A stretch of DNA of 64,000 bases from Gp13-AA77 sp035578005. GTDB taxonomy: Bacteria > Acidobacteriota > Terriglobia > UBA7540. Below are positions 34,310 through 43,808 of this stretch, piece by piece (the first letter of the stretch is position 1; each line of letters starts with the position of its first letter). The stretch is taken from assembly GCA_035578005.1 (NCBI GenBank), contig DATJYK010000444.1, forward strand, positions 1 to 64,000, in the 5' to 3' direction. The notes under the pieces were generated by a model. The model saw only the letters and a program-made list of their open reading frames with translations. It was not told where the DNA came from and searched no databases. The position numbers and the translations under genes are program-made.

Positions 34310-36754
34310 TCAGTTCAAGTCGAAGGACGCGTGTTCCACGGGCGTCCGGTTTCCCGAAGCGTCCATGGCAAGAATCTCCAGTTCGTACTGGCCCGGTTGG
34401 ACGCCTTCAAGCCTCAGAGGAATTCCGATGGGAATCACAGGATTGCCCGCCTTGACGAACATGTTCACCGGAGTCGTCAAATTGGCCACCGGCTGGTTTG
34501 TCTTGCGATCCACCACTTCGTAACGTAATTGGACCTTGGGTTGACCGCCCGCCGCCAACTGCGGATCGTAGACCTCAACGTAAAGCGCAAGTTGTTTACC
34601 GGCTTTGAAAGTGTTGTTGGCAGAGGGCTCCAACTGCACGCCCTGGGCTACAAATGTTTTCTGATCTTCTAGCAATGCCTCGTCCATACTCACCGCGGCA
34701 TCCGACACTTTCTGGATCTGGTCGCTCAAGATGACGCCGCTGATGTTGAACTGGTTTCCATTGTAGGGCCGCACCGTAAGCGGAATTTCCTGCTTGGCGA
34801 AGCTGCTCCCTCCCGTGCTCACGGCAATTTTCAACTTGTATTCGCCGGGCGCAATGTCGAAGCCCGCGCGGTAGTTGAAAGCGCCCTGGGTGAACTCTTT
34901 GAGATCTTTTTTCTCGTAATCCAGGGCGCGCGAGTCGCTGAAGCGGGCCGCGACGGAGCCGTCCGGCCGGTAAGCGACGCCCAAAATGGTAACGTCGCAA
35001 TGGAAGTTCTTCTTATCCTTTTCAAAATTGAACGCGTCGCCCGGCACGGAGAGAGCAACATTCACCAGCGCCTGGTCAGCGCCCTGATAAAAGTACGACG
35101 CTTCCGCATTGAGATGGGCGCTCCCAGCCTGTGGGCTGGCGAGCTGGGCCTCCAGAGTCTTGGCCTCGGGCTTGCCGGCGAGCGCGTCCACACCCTTGGT
35201 GTCATAGTAGCCGTTGCGCGCCCGCACCTCGAGGCCCTTGGCGTCTACCTTGACTTTGATCGGATGGTAGGTGCCGTCGTGGCTGAGATCTTCGGGGGCG
35301 TAGCCCAGCACATAGTATTCGTCCAGCTCGTGAGCGATCTTGTCGAGACCACCGGCAAAGTCATTGGTGTTGAAGATGGGGAAGCCGCCGGTTCCCGTGG
35401 CCAGGGCATAAAGCACATCCTGGCTGGCGGTGGCCATTTGTGGGAACTGTGGAATGTTGGCGTTAGGCATGAAGTTCGGATTATTTAGAGGACTGTTGAG
35501 GCCCATTCCCGGAGGTGCTACGCCGCCGCCACGACCACCTGTGGTGCCTCCGGTGGTACCGCCGCGACCGCCGTTACCAGTGGTGCCACCACGTCCGCCA
35601 CTACCGGTGGTGCCGGTGGTACCACCGTGTCCACCGCTAGTACCGGTGCCGCCTACTCCTCCAACACCACTATGGCCTCCACCGCCGGCTGTCCCTCCGC
35701 CTCCGGCCGCGCCGCCGACAGGGCCACCCCCGTGTGCGCCGCCACCGCCACCACCTGCAGGCGCGCCGCCACCACCGCCACCCCCAGGACGCTGGGGCAG
35801 AGGCATGAGCACGGTAAGCAGCCCTTCATAGTGCGGGAAATTGGGCTCATCAGGAAGTTGAAGCTCGCCGAGCGGCTGTCCGGGTGGGCGCCCGAGGGAG
35901 GGCCCAGTCGGCGATGACATACTGGGCTGACCGCTAAAGAGCCCACGGACGTCCAGGGGATAAATTGCGACATTAGCCTTATTAGCCTGGTCGATGGCTG
36001 CCGTCAGCTCGTACATGAGCTCATCGTTCAGCGGAAAGCCGGACGAGAAAAGTATCATAGTCTTTCGCCCTGGGATGGGAGCCAGAATCTTAGACAAATG
36101 CCGAATCCCGTACAGCAAGTCGCGGGCGCCGAAATCGCCTTCAGCGCTGGTCAGGGTGGGTCCGGTCGTTGTCATCGCGACGTTAGCGCCAGCCAACGTG
36201 TCCGGGGGAGCATTGGGATTGACGTTGCCTGACTTCACTCCCTTTACCGCGCGAGCCAGCAAGTCCGCATTGTCCGTAAAGTTTTGGACCACGCGGAAGG
36301 TTCCCGTAAATTCGACTACGGCCATCAGCCGGTCCGGTGAGGTCGTCTTGTCGACGAATTGGGCCGCCGCCTTGCGCGCAAATCCCTGGTCTTGCAGACT
36401 CATGGTGGAGTCATCGAAGAACAGCACAATGTAACGGCGGTTGCCCGGTGCATTGGGGCCCGCGGCGCCGGAGCCATGGGAAAAGGAAACGATCTTCTGC
36501 TCCTCTCCGTTGTCGAAAACGTGAAAATCCTTGGCTTCCAGGTTCTCAATGTAGTGGTCCTTTTTGTCGGTCACCACCGTATCCACCAGCACCAGGTTGG
36601 CTTCCTTGCGAATGGTGCTGACCGTGGCGCTCTGGGCCCCTGCGCCGGCATCCGTCTGGGCGGACGACTGGTGAGGAACCGGCGGCCGGCCCGCCCCGAC
36701 AGCCATCAGGCCCGCCAGCAGCGCGAAGGTGATCGCCTTGGATTGAGTTTTCAT
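34310..36754 (-). CDS. Exported VWFA-related domain protein with a glycine-rich insert
   Basis: An 814-residue secreted protein, starting at the ATG that gives the signal peptide MKTQSKAITFALLAGLMAVG. A beta-domain (NLVLVDTVVTDKKDHYIENL, FHVFDNGEEQKIVSFSH) precedes a von Willebrand factor A domain whose metal-site motif DxSxS is intact (FFDDSTMSLQD). This is the VWFA-related architecture common in acidobacteria. Residues about 320-410 are a Gly/Thr/Ser low-complexity insert (runs of GGGGG, GGTTG). A C-terminal beta-sandwich follows. It is probably an adhesion or surface protein. Confidence 0.8.
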   Translation of the reverse strand: MKTQSKAITFALLAGLMAVGAGRPPVPHQSSAQTDAGAGAQSATVSTIRKEANLVLVDTVVTDKKDHYIENLEAKDFHVFDNGEEQKIVSFSHGSGAAGPNAPGNRRYIVLFFDDSTMSLQDQGFARKAAAQFVDKTTSPDRLMAVVEFTGTFRVVQNFTDNADLLARAVKGVKSGNVNPNAPPDTLAGANVAMTTTGPTLTSAEGDFGARDLLYGIRHLSKILAPIPGRKTMILFSSGFPLNDELMYELTAAIDQANKANVAIYPLDVRGLFSGQPSMSSPTGPSLGRPPGQPLGELQLPDEPNFPHYEGLLTVLMPLPQRPGGGGGGGAPAGGGGGGAHGGGPVGGAAGGGGTAGGGGHSGVGGVGGTGTSGGHGGTTGTTGSGGRGGTTGNGGRGGTTGGTTGGRGGGVAPPGMGLNSPLNNPNFMPNANIPQFPQMATASQDVLYALATGTGGFPIFNTNDFAGGLDKIAHELDEYYVLGYAPEDLSHDGTYHPIKVKVDAKGLEVRARNGYYDTKGVDALAGKPEAKTLEAQLASPQAGSAHLNAEASYFYQGADQALVNVALSVPGDAFNFEKDKKNFHCDVTILGVAYRPDGSVAARFSDSRALDYEKKDLKEFTQGAFNYRAGFDIAPGEYKLKIAVSTGGSSFAKQEIPLTVRPYNGNQFNISGVILSDQIQKVSDAAVSMDEALLEDQKTFVAQGVQLEPSANNTFKAGKQLALYVEVYDPQLAAGGQPKVQLRYEVVDRKTNQPVANLTTPVNMFVKAGNPVIPIGIPLRLEGVQPGQYELEILAMDASGNRTPVEHASFDLN

Positions 36755-36842
36755 GATGCACCCCCAGAAATCAATTATCACCAGACCCCATTACTTTACA
36801 CCTTTCGGGGACCACAAACCTGGTTTCCCCTGGGTTGGTAAT

Positions 36843-36940
36843 GGTTCGGTTTGACGTAGGGGCGGCCCTTGCGGCCGCACAAGCAACAGCGCTGCCCTGA
36901 ATGGGCGGCCACAAGGGCCGCCCCTACGTCAAACTGAACC
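36843..36940. repeat. Inverted-repeat element, family B (copy 3)
   Basis: Outer ends of about 37 bp are inverted copies: GGTTCGGTTTGACGTAGGGG at the left and CCCCTACGTCAAACTGAACC at the right. The 98-bp element matches 17338-17417 and 23301-23389. It lies between two leftward VWA genes. Confidence 0.8.
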
Positions 36941-37030
36941 ACTACTCCCAGGGTTCCCCAAATCGCTCGCCGTCAGAACAGCCGCGCGTACTCCTTCGAA
37001 CGGCCCTAGACCAGTCTAGTTCTAGCGAGC

Positions 37031-37160
37031 GGCGGAAAAACCCGTCCAACCCGTCATTCCGAGGAGCCGGAGGCGACGAGGAATCTCGCATTATCTTTCT
37101 TTTCAGAGCGAGATTTCTCGCTACGCTCGAAATGACACGGTTCCGCAGGTTTTTTCCGTA
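37031..37160. repeat. CGTCATTCCGAGGAG-type repeat element (copy 1)
   Basis: It contains CGTCATTCCGAGGAGCCGG, GACGAGGAATCTCGCATTAT and GAGCGAGATTTCTCGCTACG, and is bounded by CGGAAAAACC and GGTTTTTTCCG. An inverted-orientation copy with the same inner motifs is at 62185-62369. Repeats of this kind are widespread in environmental bacterial genomes. Confidence 0.7.
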
Positions 37161-37165
37161 ACCTG

Positions 37166-38929
37166 CTATGGAATCTCCACCTGGCTATTCAGGGCCGAAA
37201 GTCCATCGCCCTCTGACTCCCTTACCACCTCGCGCACCAGATACGTTCCAGGCTTCACGGCAAGTGTCGATTTCATGTTGAGGCCGGTCTGGTTCAGTCT
37301 TGCCAGAGTGGTGTCATGCATATGAAATTCGACTGTCTTCTCTTGTGCGGTCACGTAATTTCCGGACTGGTCAAACAGAGCGGTGACGAGTGTTAAATTG
37401 TCATAGTTCCGGCCGTCAGCCTTTCGAAAATGCACACCGCTCATGTCAACATGGGTCACGACGGAGAGCTGAGCGCCGCTGGGCCCTGTGAAGAATTGAG
37501 TGTGAACTTCGATAGGGATAGCGTGCATTTCTTCCTGTGAGAAGACCATTTGCTCCAGTTCTTCTTTGGCCAGCGTGGCGGCGTCCTCGGATTTCTTAGG
37601 AGCAAAGTACGCCTTGCGAGCTTGCAGGGTGAAGTGGCCCGAATTCTCGGCCAGGGTAACCTTCAGCGTGTGCATGCGCCCGTCCAGCTTCAGATCGTCG
37701 GGAACGAAGGTTAGCACGTAGTAGGCTTCCGGGAATCCGCCGGCCCGATGGAATCCCTCCCCAAGGTCGTTGTTGTTGTGAAAATAGACGCCTCCGGTCT
37801 CGTTCGCCAGGGAAGCCAAAACGCCTTCGTCGGCCAGCAAGCTCTCGCTGTGCATTTGCGTCTTGAGGCCCATCATCATCGGATCACCCGGAGACCTCTG
37901 ACTAGCGTCGCCACCGGGTATGTCCACGTAGAGACCGCGCGCGTCCAGCGTGCCAATCACTACATTCTGCCTTAGCGCCCGATCGATGACTTCCTGCAGC
38001 TCAAAGGTCTCTGTATCTGTGAAGAATCCGGGCGAGGCCAGCACGATGCTGCGTTGGCCAACCGCTGTTCCCATACGCCTGCAGAGAGCCTCCAAACCCT
38101 GAAAAACGTAACGGGAGCTCACCTCAACGTCGTTCAAGATGCGCCGCGACAGGATCTGCAAGTAGTTGGGGTCCGCCTGGGGGCACGGAGTCGCCCCGCC
38201 GCAGCACTGGTAAAGGGCGTCGGTCTCGGCTATCTGGAGCGCGGTGGGGTCCTGTTGCTCAGCGATCTTATAGGCCTGGTAATCCGAAATTGTGGGACAC
38301 TCACCGGCGCTCGAAGGCATCGGCCATGGTCGCAGGCTGAAGAGGGCATCGTGAAGTTTCTGGCGATCGTCGGTGAAATCGAGTTGATGCTGGCCCGACG
38401 AGGTAAAAATGCCAGCCCGGTCCCCAGCCCGCAAGGCAGAGGCGAGGTAGTGATCGGCAGCGTCGCGGGTGCGAGCCAGGTCTGCGAATTCTGTGTGGAT
38501 GTCATCGAAAAATAGGGCCATAAAGCGGCGAGGCAGAACAATCGCCGGCGCACTGGCACTTCCGACAGCGGTTGTGCCCGAACCGGCCGAGGTCGTCGGC
38601 GACATGGCCCCAGGCAACGGACCGCCGGTTTCCAGCGCGAAGTGCTCGATCACCTGTGGCTTTCGATTGTCGAAGATGCGAAAGTCATCCTTCTGCAGAT
38701 TGGCGACAGCGCGGCCCTTCGAGTCGCGCACCACGATGCGGACCAAGACCTCGTTGTGCTGCACGTGCAGTTGAAAAGTCGGCTGGGTTTCGTGCGACGT
38801 GACTTCTCCGGTGCCGCCGCTCTGCGCTGAGCTGGAACGCACCACCCCGGCAGTGCCAACCCATGCCACTGCCAACACGACCACACCAAATCTGGCGCGG
38901 CGATGACCAAAAGAGCTTCGGCCGCTCAT
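37166..38929 (-). CDS. Exported VWFA-related domain protein, paralogue 1
   Basis: A 587-residue protein with an N-terminal export signal (RRARFGVVVLAVAWVGTAGV). The VWFA-related N-domain is VLVRIVVRDSKGRAVANL and DDFRIFDNRKPQVIEHF. The VWA metal site is altered: FFDDIHTEFAD has no DxSxS serines. The C-terminal part has GVYFHNNNDLGEGFHRAGGF, YYVLTFVPDDLKLDGRMHTL and a beta-sandwich ending VREVVRESEGDGLSALNSQ. It is closely similar in layout and sequence to the gene at 39778-41586, so the pair arose by duplication. Confidence 0.8.
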   Translation of the reverse strand: MSGRSSFGHRRARFGVVVLAVAWVGTAGVVRSSSAQSGGTGEVTSHETQPTFQLHVQHNEVLVRIVVRDSKGRAVANLQKDDFRIFDNRKPQVIEHFALETGGPLPGAMSPTTSAGSGTTAVGSASAPAIVLPRRFMALFFDDIHTEFADLARTRDAADHYLASALRAGDRAGIFTSSGQHQLDFTDDRQKLHDALFSLRPWPMPSSAGECPTISDYQAYKIAEQQDPTALQIAETDALYQCCGGATPCPQADPNYLQILSRRILNDVEVSSRYVFQGLEALCRRMGTAVGQRSIVLASPGFFTDTETFELQEVIDRALRQNVVIGTLDARGLYVDIPGGDASQRSPGDPMMMGLKTQMHSESLLADEGVLASLANETGGVYFHNNNDLGEGFHRAGGFPEAYYVLTFVPDDLKLDGRMHTLKVTLAENSGHFTLQARKAYFAPKKSEDAATLAKEELEQMVFSQEEMHAIPIEVHTQFFTGPSGAQLSVVTHVDMSGVHFRKADGRNYDNLTLVTALFDQSGNYVTAQEKTVEFHMHDTTLARLNQTGLNMKSTLAVKPGTYLVREVVRESEGDGLSALNSQVEIP

Positions 38930-39777
38930 TCTGGGCTCAGTGAGGCAAGGGCAGACCGGCAGAGAGCTTGCGACGCGTCTTGCCGATTCCCCTGCCCGCG
39001 TGCATGTAGTATCAAGCGCGGCTTGACTGAAGTCAATCCATGATAGAGAACCGCGAGAACCCCTATCCGCCGATCGCGCTGCCGTGCAACGTAAGCGCTG
39101 ACTTCTAACGAGGCTTCGCCTCAGACCGACGAGGGCCCGCCCGGATTCAAAATTCCAAATTGCATATTCAAAATGCTTATGGCCGTGTTCAAAAAACTTG
39201 ACTCAAGAAATCAACTTCCAAATCTCAAGCCCCCTAGCGAAGTCTTTGACCTCAAAGCAACAAGCCCACGCCCAATCAACAGGCGAAGCTCGGGTTCGTT
39301 TCTTGGGTTCGTTGGGTCCGTTTCTTGATTTTGCACCCTTTTTCCCTCGAAACTTAGGTTCGTTTGGGTTCGTTTTCGAACGCCAATTTGGCCCCTTTTT
39401 GACCCTTATCTATCCTTGAATCTGAGGGTTAAGTGTTTTGGGTTCGTTTTTTCGACTCGTTCGGCAAACAGGCGGCCTGATCGCCATTAACCTACGCTGC
39501 AGCAACATGATACAAGTTTGGGTTCGTTAGCACGCATAAGGTGGTACCCCGGGGGGGTGCTCTTTTTCGCACCCCAGAGGACGGGGGGTGGTTGCGGGCT
39601 CCGACTTCAAAGACTTGCTATATTTGTTCTTTCGCGGGCCGTCGGCCCCAATTGGCACGCCAGAAACGAGAGCATGCCTCTTCATTCACTCAATCACAAA
39701 TCACTCGATAACCCGATCAGAAATCACCCCATCGCTCAATCGCCCGATCACCGCATTCACCATTCAGCATTCATCGC
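38930..39777. other. Gene-free 850-bp spacer between two VWA paralogues
   Basis: No credible gene. It contains a 127-bp dispersed repeat (39105-39231), several TTGGGTTCGTTT units (39290-39530) ending in a GTACCCCGGGGGGGTGC palindrome (39543-39560) that is the inverted form of the 24623-25279 module, and a stretch of ACCCGATC/CGCCCGATC units (39700-39760). The leftward VWA promoter must be near 38930-39050. Confidence 0.6.
39105..39231. repeat. Dispersed 126-bp element (copy 1)
   Basis: It starts with a GC-rich hairpin (GAGGCTTCGCCTC), continues through CAGACCGACGAGGG and an A/T-rich part (TTCAAAATTCCAAATTGC, CATATTCAAAATG, TATGGCCGTGTTC), and ends ACTTGACTCAAGAAATC...CAAATCTCAAGCC. A closely similar copy in the opposite orientation is at 50931-51056. 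Confidence 0.85.
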
Positions 39778-41586
39778 TTATGGAATCTCTACCTCGCTGC
39801 TCGTTGCCGAGAGCTGGTCGCCCTCCGATTCACGTACCACCTGGCGGATGAGATAGGTGCCGGACTTCACAGTGAGGCTGGCCTTCATGTTCAAGCCTGT
39901 TTGGGAGAGTCTCGCCAGCGTCTCATCGCGCAGGTGAAACTCAATCTGCTTTTGCTCGCCCGTGACGTAATTGCCCGCGCGGTCAAAAACAGCCGTCACC
40001 ACGGTGACGTTGTCCACGCTTCGGCCGTCAGCCTTGCGGAAGGGAACCGCATGGATGTCCACGTGGGTCAACACAGAGAGCTTGGCTTCGCCTGTAGTGG
40101 GCTTGAAAAACTGAGTGTGAACCTCCATCGGAATGGTGTGCAACTCCTCCTGGGAGAAAATCATCTGCTGGAGTTCCTCTTTAGCCACCGTGGCTGCGTC
40201 CTGGGCCTTGTTGGGAGCGAAGTACCCGCGTCGGGCCTGCACGGTAAAGTGGTCCGGATTATCTGCCAGGGCCACCTTCAACGTGTGCAGGCGGCCGTCC
40301 GGCTTCAGGTCATCAGGAGCAAAAGCCAGCACATAATATGAGTTCGGAAAGGCCCCCACGCGCCAGAAGCCGTCTCCCAAGTCATTGCTGTTATGAAAAT
40401 AAGCGCCTCCGGTCTCGTCGGCCAATTGTGACAACACGTCGGCATCCGTCCGCAAGGCGTCTTGCTGGATCTGCACCTTATTGCCCGTAAGGTCCGGGCG
40501 CCGCACTGGAAGGATCACATCCTGGCTGGCATCTCCGAGCGGCGGCGCTGCATAAAGACCCCGCGCGTCCAGCGTGCTGATCACTACGTTCTGGCGCAGC
40601 GCCTGATCGATAATCCGATCGATATCCAGCTTTTCCAGGCCCGTGAAGAACCCGGGTGACAGCACCACAACGCTTCGTTGTCCAGGGACCTCAGCCATGC
40701 GCCGGCAGACGCGTTCGAGCCCTTGCAGCGCATATTGGGTTTGGCTCTCTCCCCGCTGCAGGACTTCCATGGCCTTGCTGTCGGCCAGGCTGTTGGCCCG
40801 CGCCTGGCATTGTTGTACTACGGGAGCCGGGGCGCTGGGGTCACAATTACACTCAAACGCTTCCTCGTACGCGATCTGGATGGCATAGGGGTCACGCAGG
40901 TCCACCATCTTGTAAGCTTGATCGGTGGACATCTGGGGGCATTCGGTTGTGACGGGCTGATACAGCGGCCGAGGCCTCAAACTGAAGACCGCGCTGTGCA
41001 GTTGCTGCCGGTCATCGGTAAAGTCGAGCTGATTCTGGCCGGAGGACGTGAAAACCGCGGCCACGTCCCCAGGCGCCATGCTCTGCGCCAGGTAGCGGTC
41101 AGCGGCGTTGCGGGTCGGCACGAGATCACCGAACTGGAGGTGAACGTCGTCAAAATATAGGGCCATGAACCGCCGAGCCAATGCGGTGGGAGCAGTCGTC
41201 CCAGCCGAAAGCGAACTGCCTGCCGCAGTAGACCCGCCCGGCACCTTCGCCGTCTCCTTCGCAGCGGGCTCCACCGAAAAGTGGGTGATCAGTTGGGGCT
41301 TGCGGTTATCGAAAATACGGAAATCAGACTGCTTCAAGTGGCTGACCGGATTCCCCTTAGAGTCCCGCACGATCACGCGCACCATCACCTCATTCCGCTG
41401 CACGCGGAATCCGAAGGTGGGCAGCGACTCATGCGAGGTAACTTCAGGGGTTTCCGGAGCGGTTTCCGGGCTTTGGGCGGGCCCAGGCCGGGGAGTGTCG
41501 AGCAGAACCAACAGCGACGCACCCAAGAGCAGCACCGCAAGGCCCACGCCTGCGCGATGATCCGCTGAACGGCTTGAGCGGCTCAT
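39778..41586 (-). CDS. Exported VWFA-related domain protein, paralogue 2
   Basis: A 602-residue paralogue of the protein at 37166-38929, with the same order of parts: export signal (GVGLAVLLLGASLLVLL), VMVRVIVRDSKGNPVSHL, DFRIFDNRKPQLITHFS, VWA domain with altered metal motif (YFDDVHLQFGD), AYFHNSNDLGDGFWRVGAF and the C-terminal beta-sandwich with RQVVRESEGDQLSATSSEV. A Pro-rich leader (TPRPGPAQSPETAPETPE) follows the signal. Both copies probably sit outside the cytoplasm. Function is unknown. Confidence 0.8.
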   Translation of the reverse strand: MSRSSRSADHRAGVGLAVLLLGASLLVLLDTPRPGPAQSPETAPETPEVTSHESLPTFGFRVQRNEVMVRVIVRDSKGNPVSHLKQSDFRIFDNRKPQLITHFSVEPAAKETAKVPGGSTAAGSSLSAGTTAPTALARRFMALYFDDVHLQFGDLVPTRNAADRYLAQSMAPGDVAAVFTSSGQNQLDFTDDRQQLHSAVFSLRPRPLYQPVTTECPQMSTDQAYKMVDLRDPYAIQIAYEEAFECNCDPSAPAPVVQQCQARANSLADSKAMEVLQRGESQTQYALQGLERVCRRMAEVPGQRSVVVLSPGFFTGLEKLDIDRIIDQALRQNVVISTLDARGLYAAPPLGDASQDVILPVRRPDLTGNKVQIQQDALRTDADVLSQLADETGGAYFHNSNDLGDGFWRVGAFPNSYYVLAFAPDDLKPDGRLHTLKVALADNPDHFTVQARRGYFAPNKAQDAATVAKEELQQMIFSQEELHTIPMEVHTQFFKPTTGEAKLSVLTHVDIHAVPFRKADGRSVDNVTVVTAVFDRAGNYVTGEQKQIEFHLRDETLARLSQTGLNMKASLTVKSGTYLIRQVVRESEGDQLSATSSEVEIP

Positions 41587-41808
41587 AAACGGACCCTACT
41601 TTTCTTCTGCCCGTGTTGGGAGTATCGGCCAGCGGCCTCGCTGAAGTCAATATAAAACGGACGCCTTGTCGGCACCGGGGCTCGCTCGATTGTGGTTGAG
41701 ATATCCCGGACGGTTCGTGAAGACAAACTGTGGTTGGGAGTAGAATTAAGAATCCGGGGAGACAAAACGGAAATCCCGGCTCACAACACTTCGGCGCTGG
41801 AGAATCGT

Positions 41809-42504
41809 ATGCGAACGGCCGTCATGACCCTGGCTCTTGTATGTCTGGTTCTGGTTGTACTGCCGGGAGCGAGCCGAGAGGCGCGAGCGCAGGCGGATCC
41901 TTATCCGACCATGGCTCCTCTGCAGGAGTATCTGATGCCAAAGGATGCCGAGATCGCGCTGGCACGAAGCGCGGCGCCGCCCTCCATCGCGGACAGCGCG
42001 ACCGTAATGGTGCTGGGACAGCAGGGATACACGACCGCCGCGCGCGGCACGAACACCTTTCTCTGTTATGTGGAGCGATCCTGGGCCAAGGACACGGATG
42101 CTCCGGACTTCTGGAATCCGAAAATCCGCGCCCCCAATTGCTTCAACCCGGCGGCGGCCAGGAGCATTACACAAATCTATCTGATGAAGACCCGACTTGT
42201 GCTGGCAGGCAAATCGAAGGCGGAGATCGCGCAGGCGATCGCCGCAGCACTCAATCGCAAGGGACCGCCCGCGCCGGCGTCGGGAGCGATGTGCTTCATG
42301 ATGTCGAAGCAACAGTACCTCAACGACCAGGGCCGGAACTGGTACCCGCACCTGATGTTCTACGCTGCGGGCGACACGGCGAAGAGCTCGGGGGCGAATC
42401 TGCCAGGCTCACCGGTGATCGCGTCGTATGATCCGCAAGCGCGAGTGACGACTGTCATGGTCGTGGTGCGCCACTGGTCGGACGGAACACCGGGCCCGCA
42501 GTGA
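41809..42504 (+). CDS. Exported protein of unknown function
   Basis: A 231-residue protein with a clear Sec signal (MRTAVMTLALVCLVLVVLPG, cleavage near ARAQA). The start is the ATG giving this signal; the open frame extends upstream without support. The mature part includes PLQEYLMPKDAEIALARSAA, a segment GTNTFLCYVERSWAKDTD and PGSPVIASYDPQARVTTVMV near the end. It has three cysteines in the mature part. I do not recognise a named domain. It is convergent with ahcY. Confidence 0.6.
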   Translation: MRTAVMTLALVCLVLVVLPGASREARAQADPYPTMAPLQEYLMPKDAEIALARSAAPPSIADSATVMVLGQQGYTTAARGTNTFLCYVERSWAKDTDAPDFWNPKIRAPNCFNPAAARSITQIYLMKTRLVLAGKSKAEIAQAIAAALNRKGPPAPASGAMCFMMSKQQYLNDQGRNWYPHLMFYAAGDTAKSSGANLPGSPVIASYDPQARVTTVMVVVRHWSDGTPGPQ

Positions 42505-42527
42505 ACTGGCGGCCTGGCAGACGGCCT

Positions 42528-43808
42528 CTACGTCCCTTCGGACCAGGAGGCCAGATACTCTTCCTGTTCAGGCGTCAGCTTGTCGATCGAGACGCCGAGG
42601 GATTCGAGCTTGAGGCGAGCAACGTCCTGGTCAAGCTCTGTAGGCACGGGGTAGACCTTGGCTTCGAGGTTCTTCGCGTTCTTCACCAGATACTCGGCTG
42701 ACAGCGCCTGGTTGGCGAAGCTCATATCCATGACTACGGCCGGGTGACCTTCGGCTGAGGCCAGATTGATGAGGCGGCCTTCGCCCAGCAGGTAAATCTT
42801 GCGTCCGTCGCGCAGCGTGAATTCGTCCACAAACTCACGCGTCTGACGCTTGGCGCTGGAGAGGCCCTCGAGAGCAGGAATGTCAATCTCCACGTTGAAG
42901 TGGCCTGAGTTGCAAACGATGGCGCCGCTCTTCATCAGCTTGAAGTGCTCGGCGGCGATCACGTTCTTATCACCGGTGAGCGTGCAGAAGATGTCGCCGA
43001 TCTTCGCGGCTTCGAACATGTCCATCACGCGAAAGCCATCCATAACGGCCTCCAGCGCGCGTGTGGGATTCACTTCCGTCACGATCACGTCAGCGCCCAG
43101 GCCCTTGGCGCGCATCGCAAAACCGCGACCGCACCAGCCGTAGCCCGCCACCACCACGCGCTGGCCTGCGAAGAGCTGGTTGGTGGCGCGAATGATACCG
43201 TCCACCGTGGATTGGCCGGTGCCATAGCGATTGTCAAAAAGGTGCTTGGTGTCGGCGTCGTTCACCGAAATCACCGGGAACCTCAGCACGCCCTCACGCG
43301 CCATGCTGCGCAGGCGGATGACGCCGGTGGTGGTCTCCTCAGTGCTGCCGATGATGTCCGAAAGCAGATCGTGCCGCTTGCCCAGTACGGCGCTCACGAG
43401 GTCAGCGCCATCATCCATGGTGATCTGGGGGCGGTGCTCCAGCACGGCGTTGAGGTGTTTGTAATAAGTCTGGTTGTCCTCGCCCTTGATGGCGTACACG
43501 GGAATATTGTGATCGTGCACCAGCGAGGCTGCCACGTCATCCTGGGTGCTGAGCGGATTGGACGCGCATAGCGCCACGCGGGCGCCACCGTCGCGAAGGG
43601 TAATCATCAGGTTGGCCGTTTCGGTGGTCACGTGCAAGCAGGCGGAGATCCGCACGCCTTCGAGCGGCCGCTCTTCCTTGAAACGCTTGCGAATGAGCTG
43701 AAGCACGGGCATCCACTGGTCCGCCCATTCGATACGGAGCTTGCCCTTCGGTGCCAAACCAATGTCTTTAACGTCGTAATTCAATGTCGGAATCGTAGCG
43801 GTTGCCAT
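42528..43808 (-). CDS. ahcY: Adenosylhomocysteinase
   Basis: A 426-residue NAD-dependent enzyme that hydrolyses S-adenosylhomocysteine to adenosine and homocysteine. Family segments are CLHVTTETANLMITLRDGGA, NPLSTQDDVAASLV, KHLFDNRYGTGQSTVDGI and the NAD-binding VVAGYGWCGRGFAMRAKGLG. GHFNVEID and LINLASAEGHPAVVMDMSFA complete the active site. The C-terminus lacks the KPxxYRY tail of eukaryotic enzymes. It works directly after metK in the methyl cycle and lies 287 bp downstream of it on the same strand. Confidence 0.95.
   Translation of the reverse strand: MATATIPTLNYDVKDIGLAPKGKLRIEWADQWMPVLQLIRKRFKEERPLEGVRISACLHVTTETANLMITLRDGGARVALCASNPLSTQDDVAASLVHDHNIPVYAIKGEDNQTYYKHLNAVLEHRPQITMDDGADLVSAVLGKRHDLLSDIIGSTEETTTGVIRLRSMAREGVLRFPVISVNDADTKHLFDNRYGTGQSTVDGIIRATNQLFAGQRVVVAGYGWCGRGFAMRAKGLGADVIVTEVNPTRALEAVMDGFRVMDMFEAAKIGDIFCTLTGDKNVIAAEHFKLMKSGAIVCNSGHFNVEIDIPALEGLSSAKRQTREFVDEFTLRDGRKIYLLGEGRLINLASAEGHPAVVMDMSFANQALSAEYLVKNAKNLEAKVYPVPTELDQDVARLKLESLGVSIDKLTPEQEEYLASWSEGT

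Noticed and set aside
35430..35831. Pro-rich open frame on the plus strand (PPRPPLPVVPP-type)
   Set aside because: It is the complement of the Gly-rich tract in the VWA gene and has no independent start or domain.
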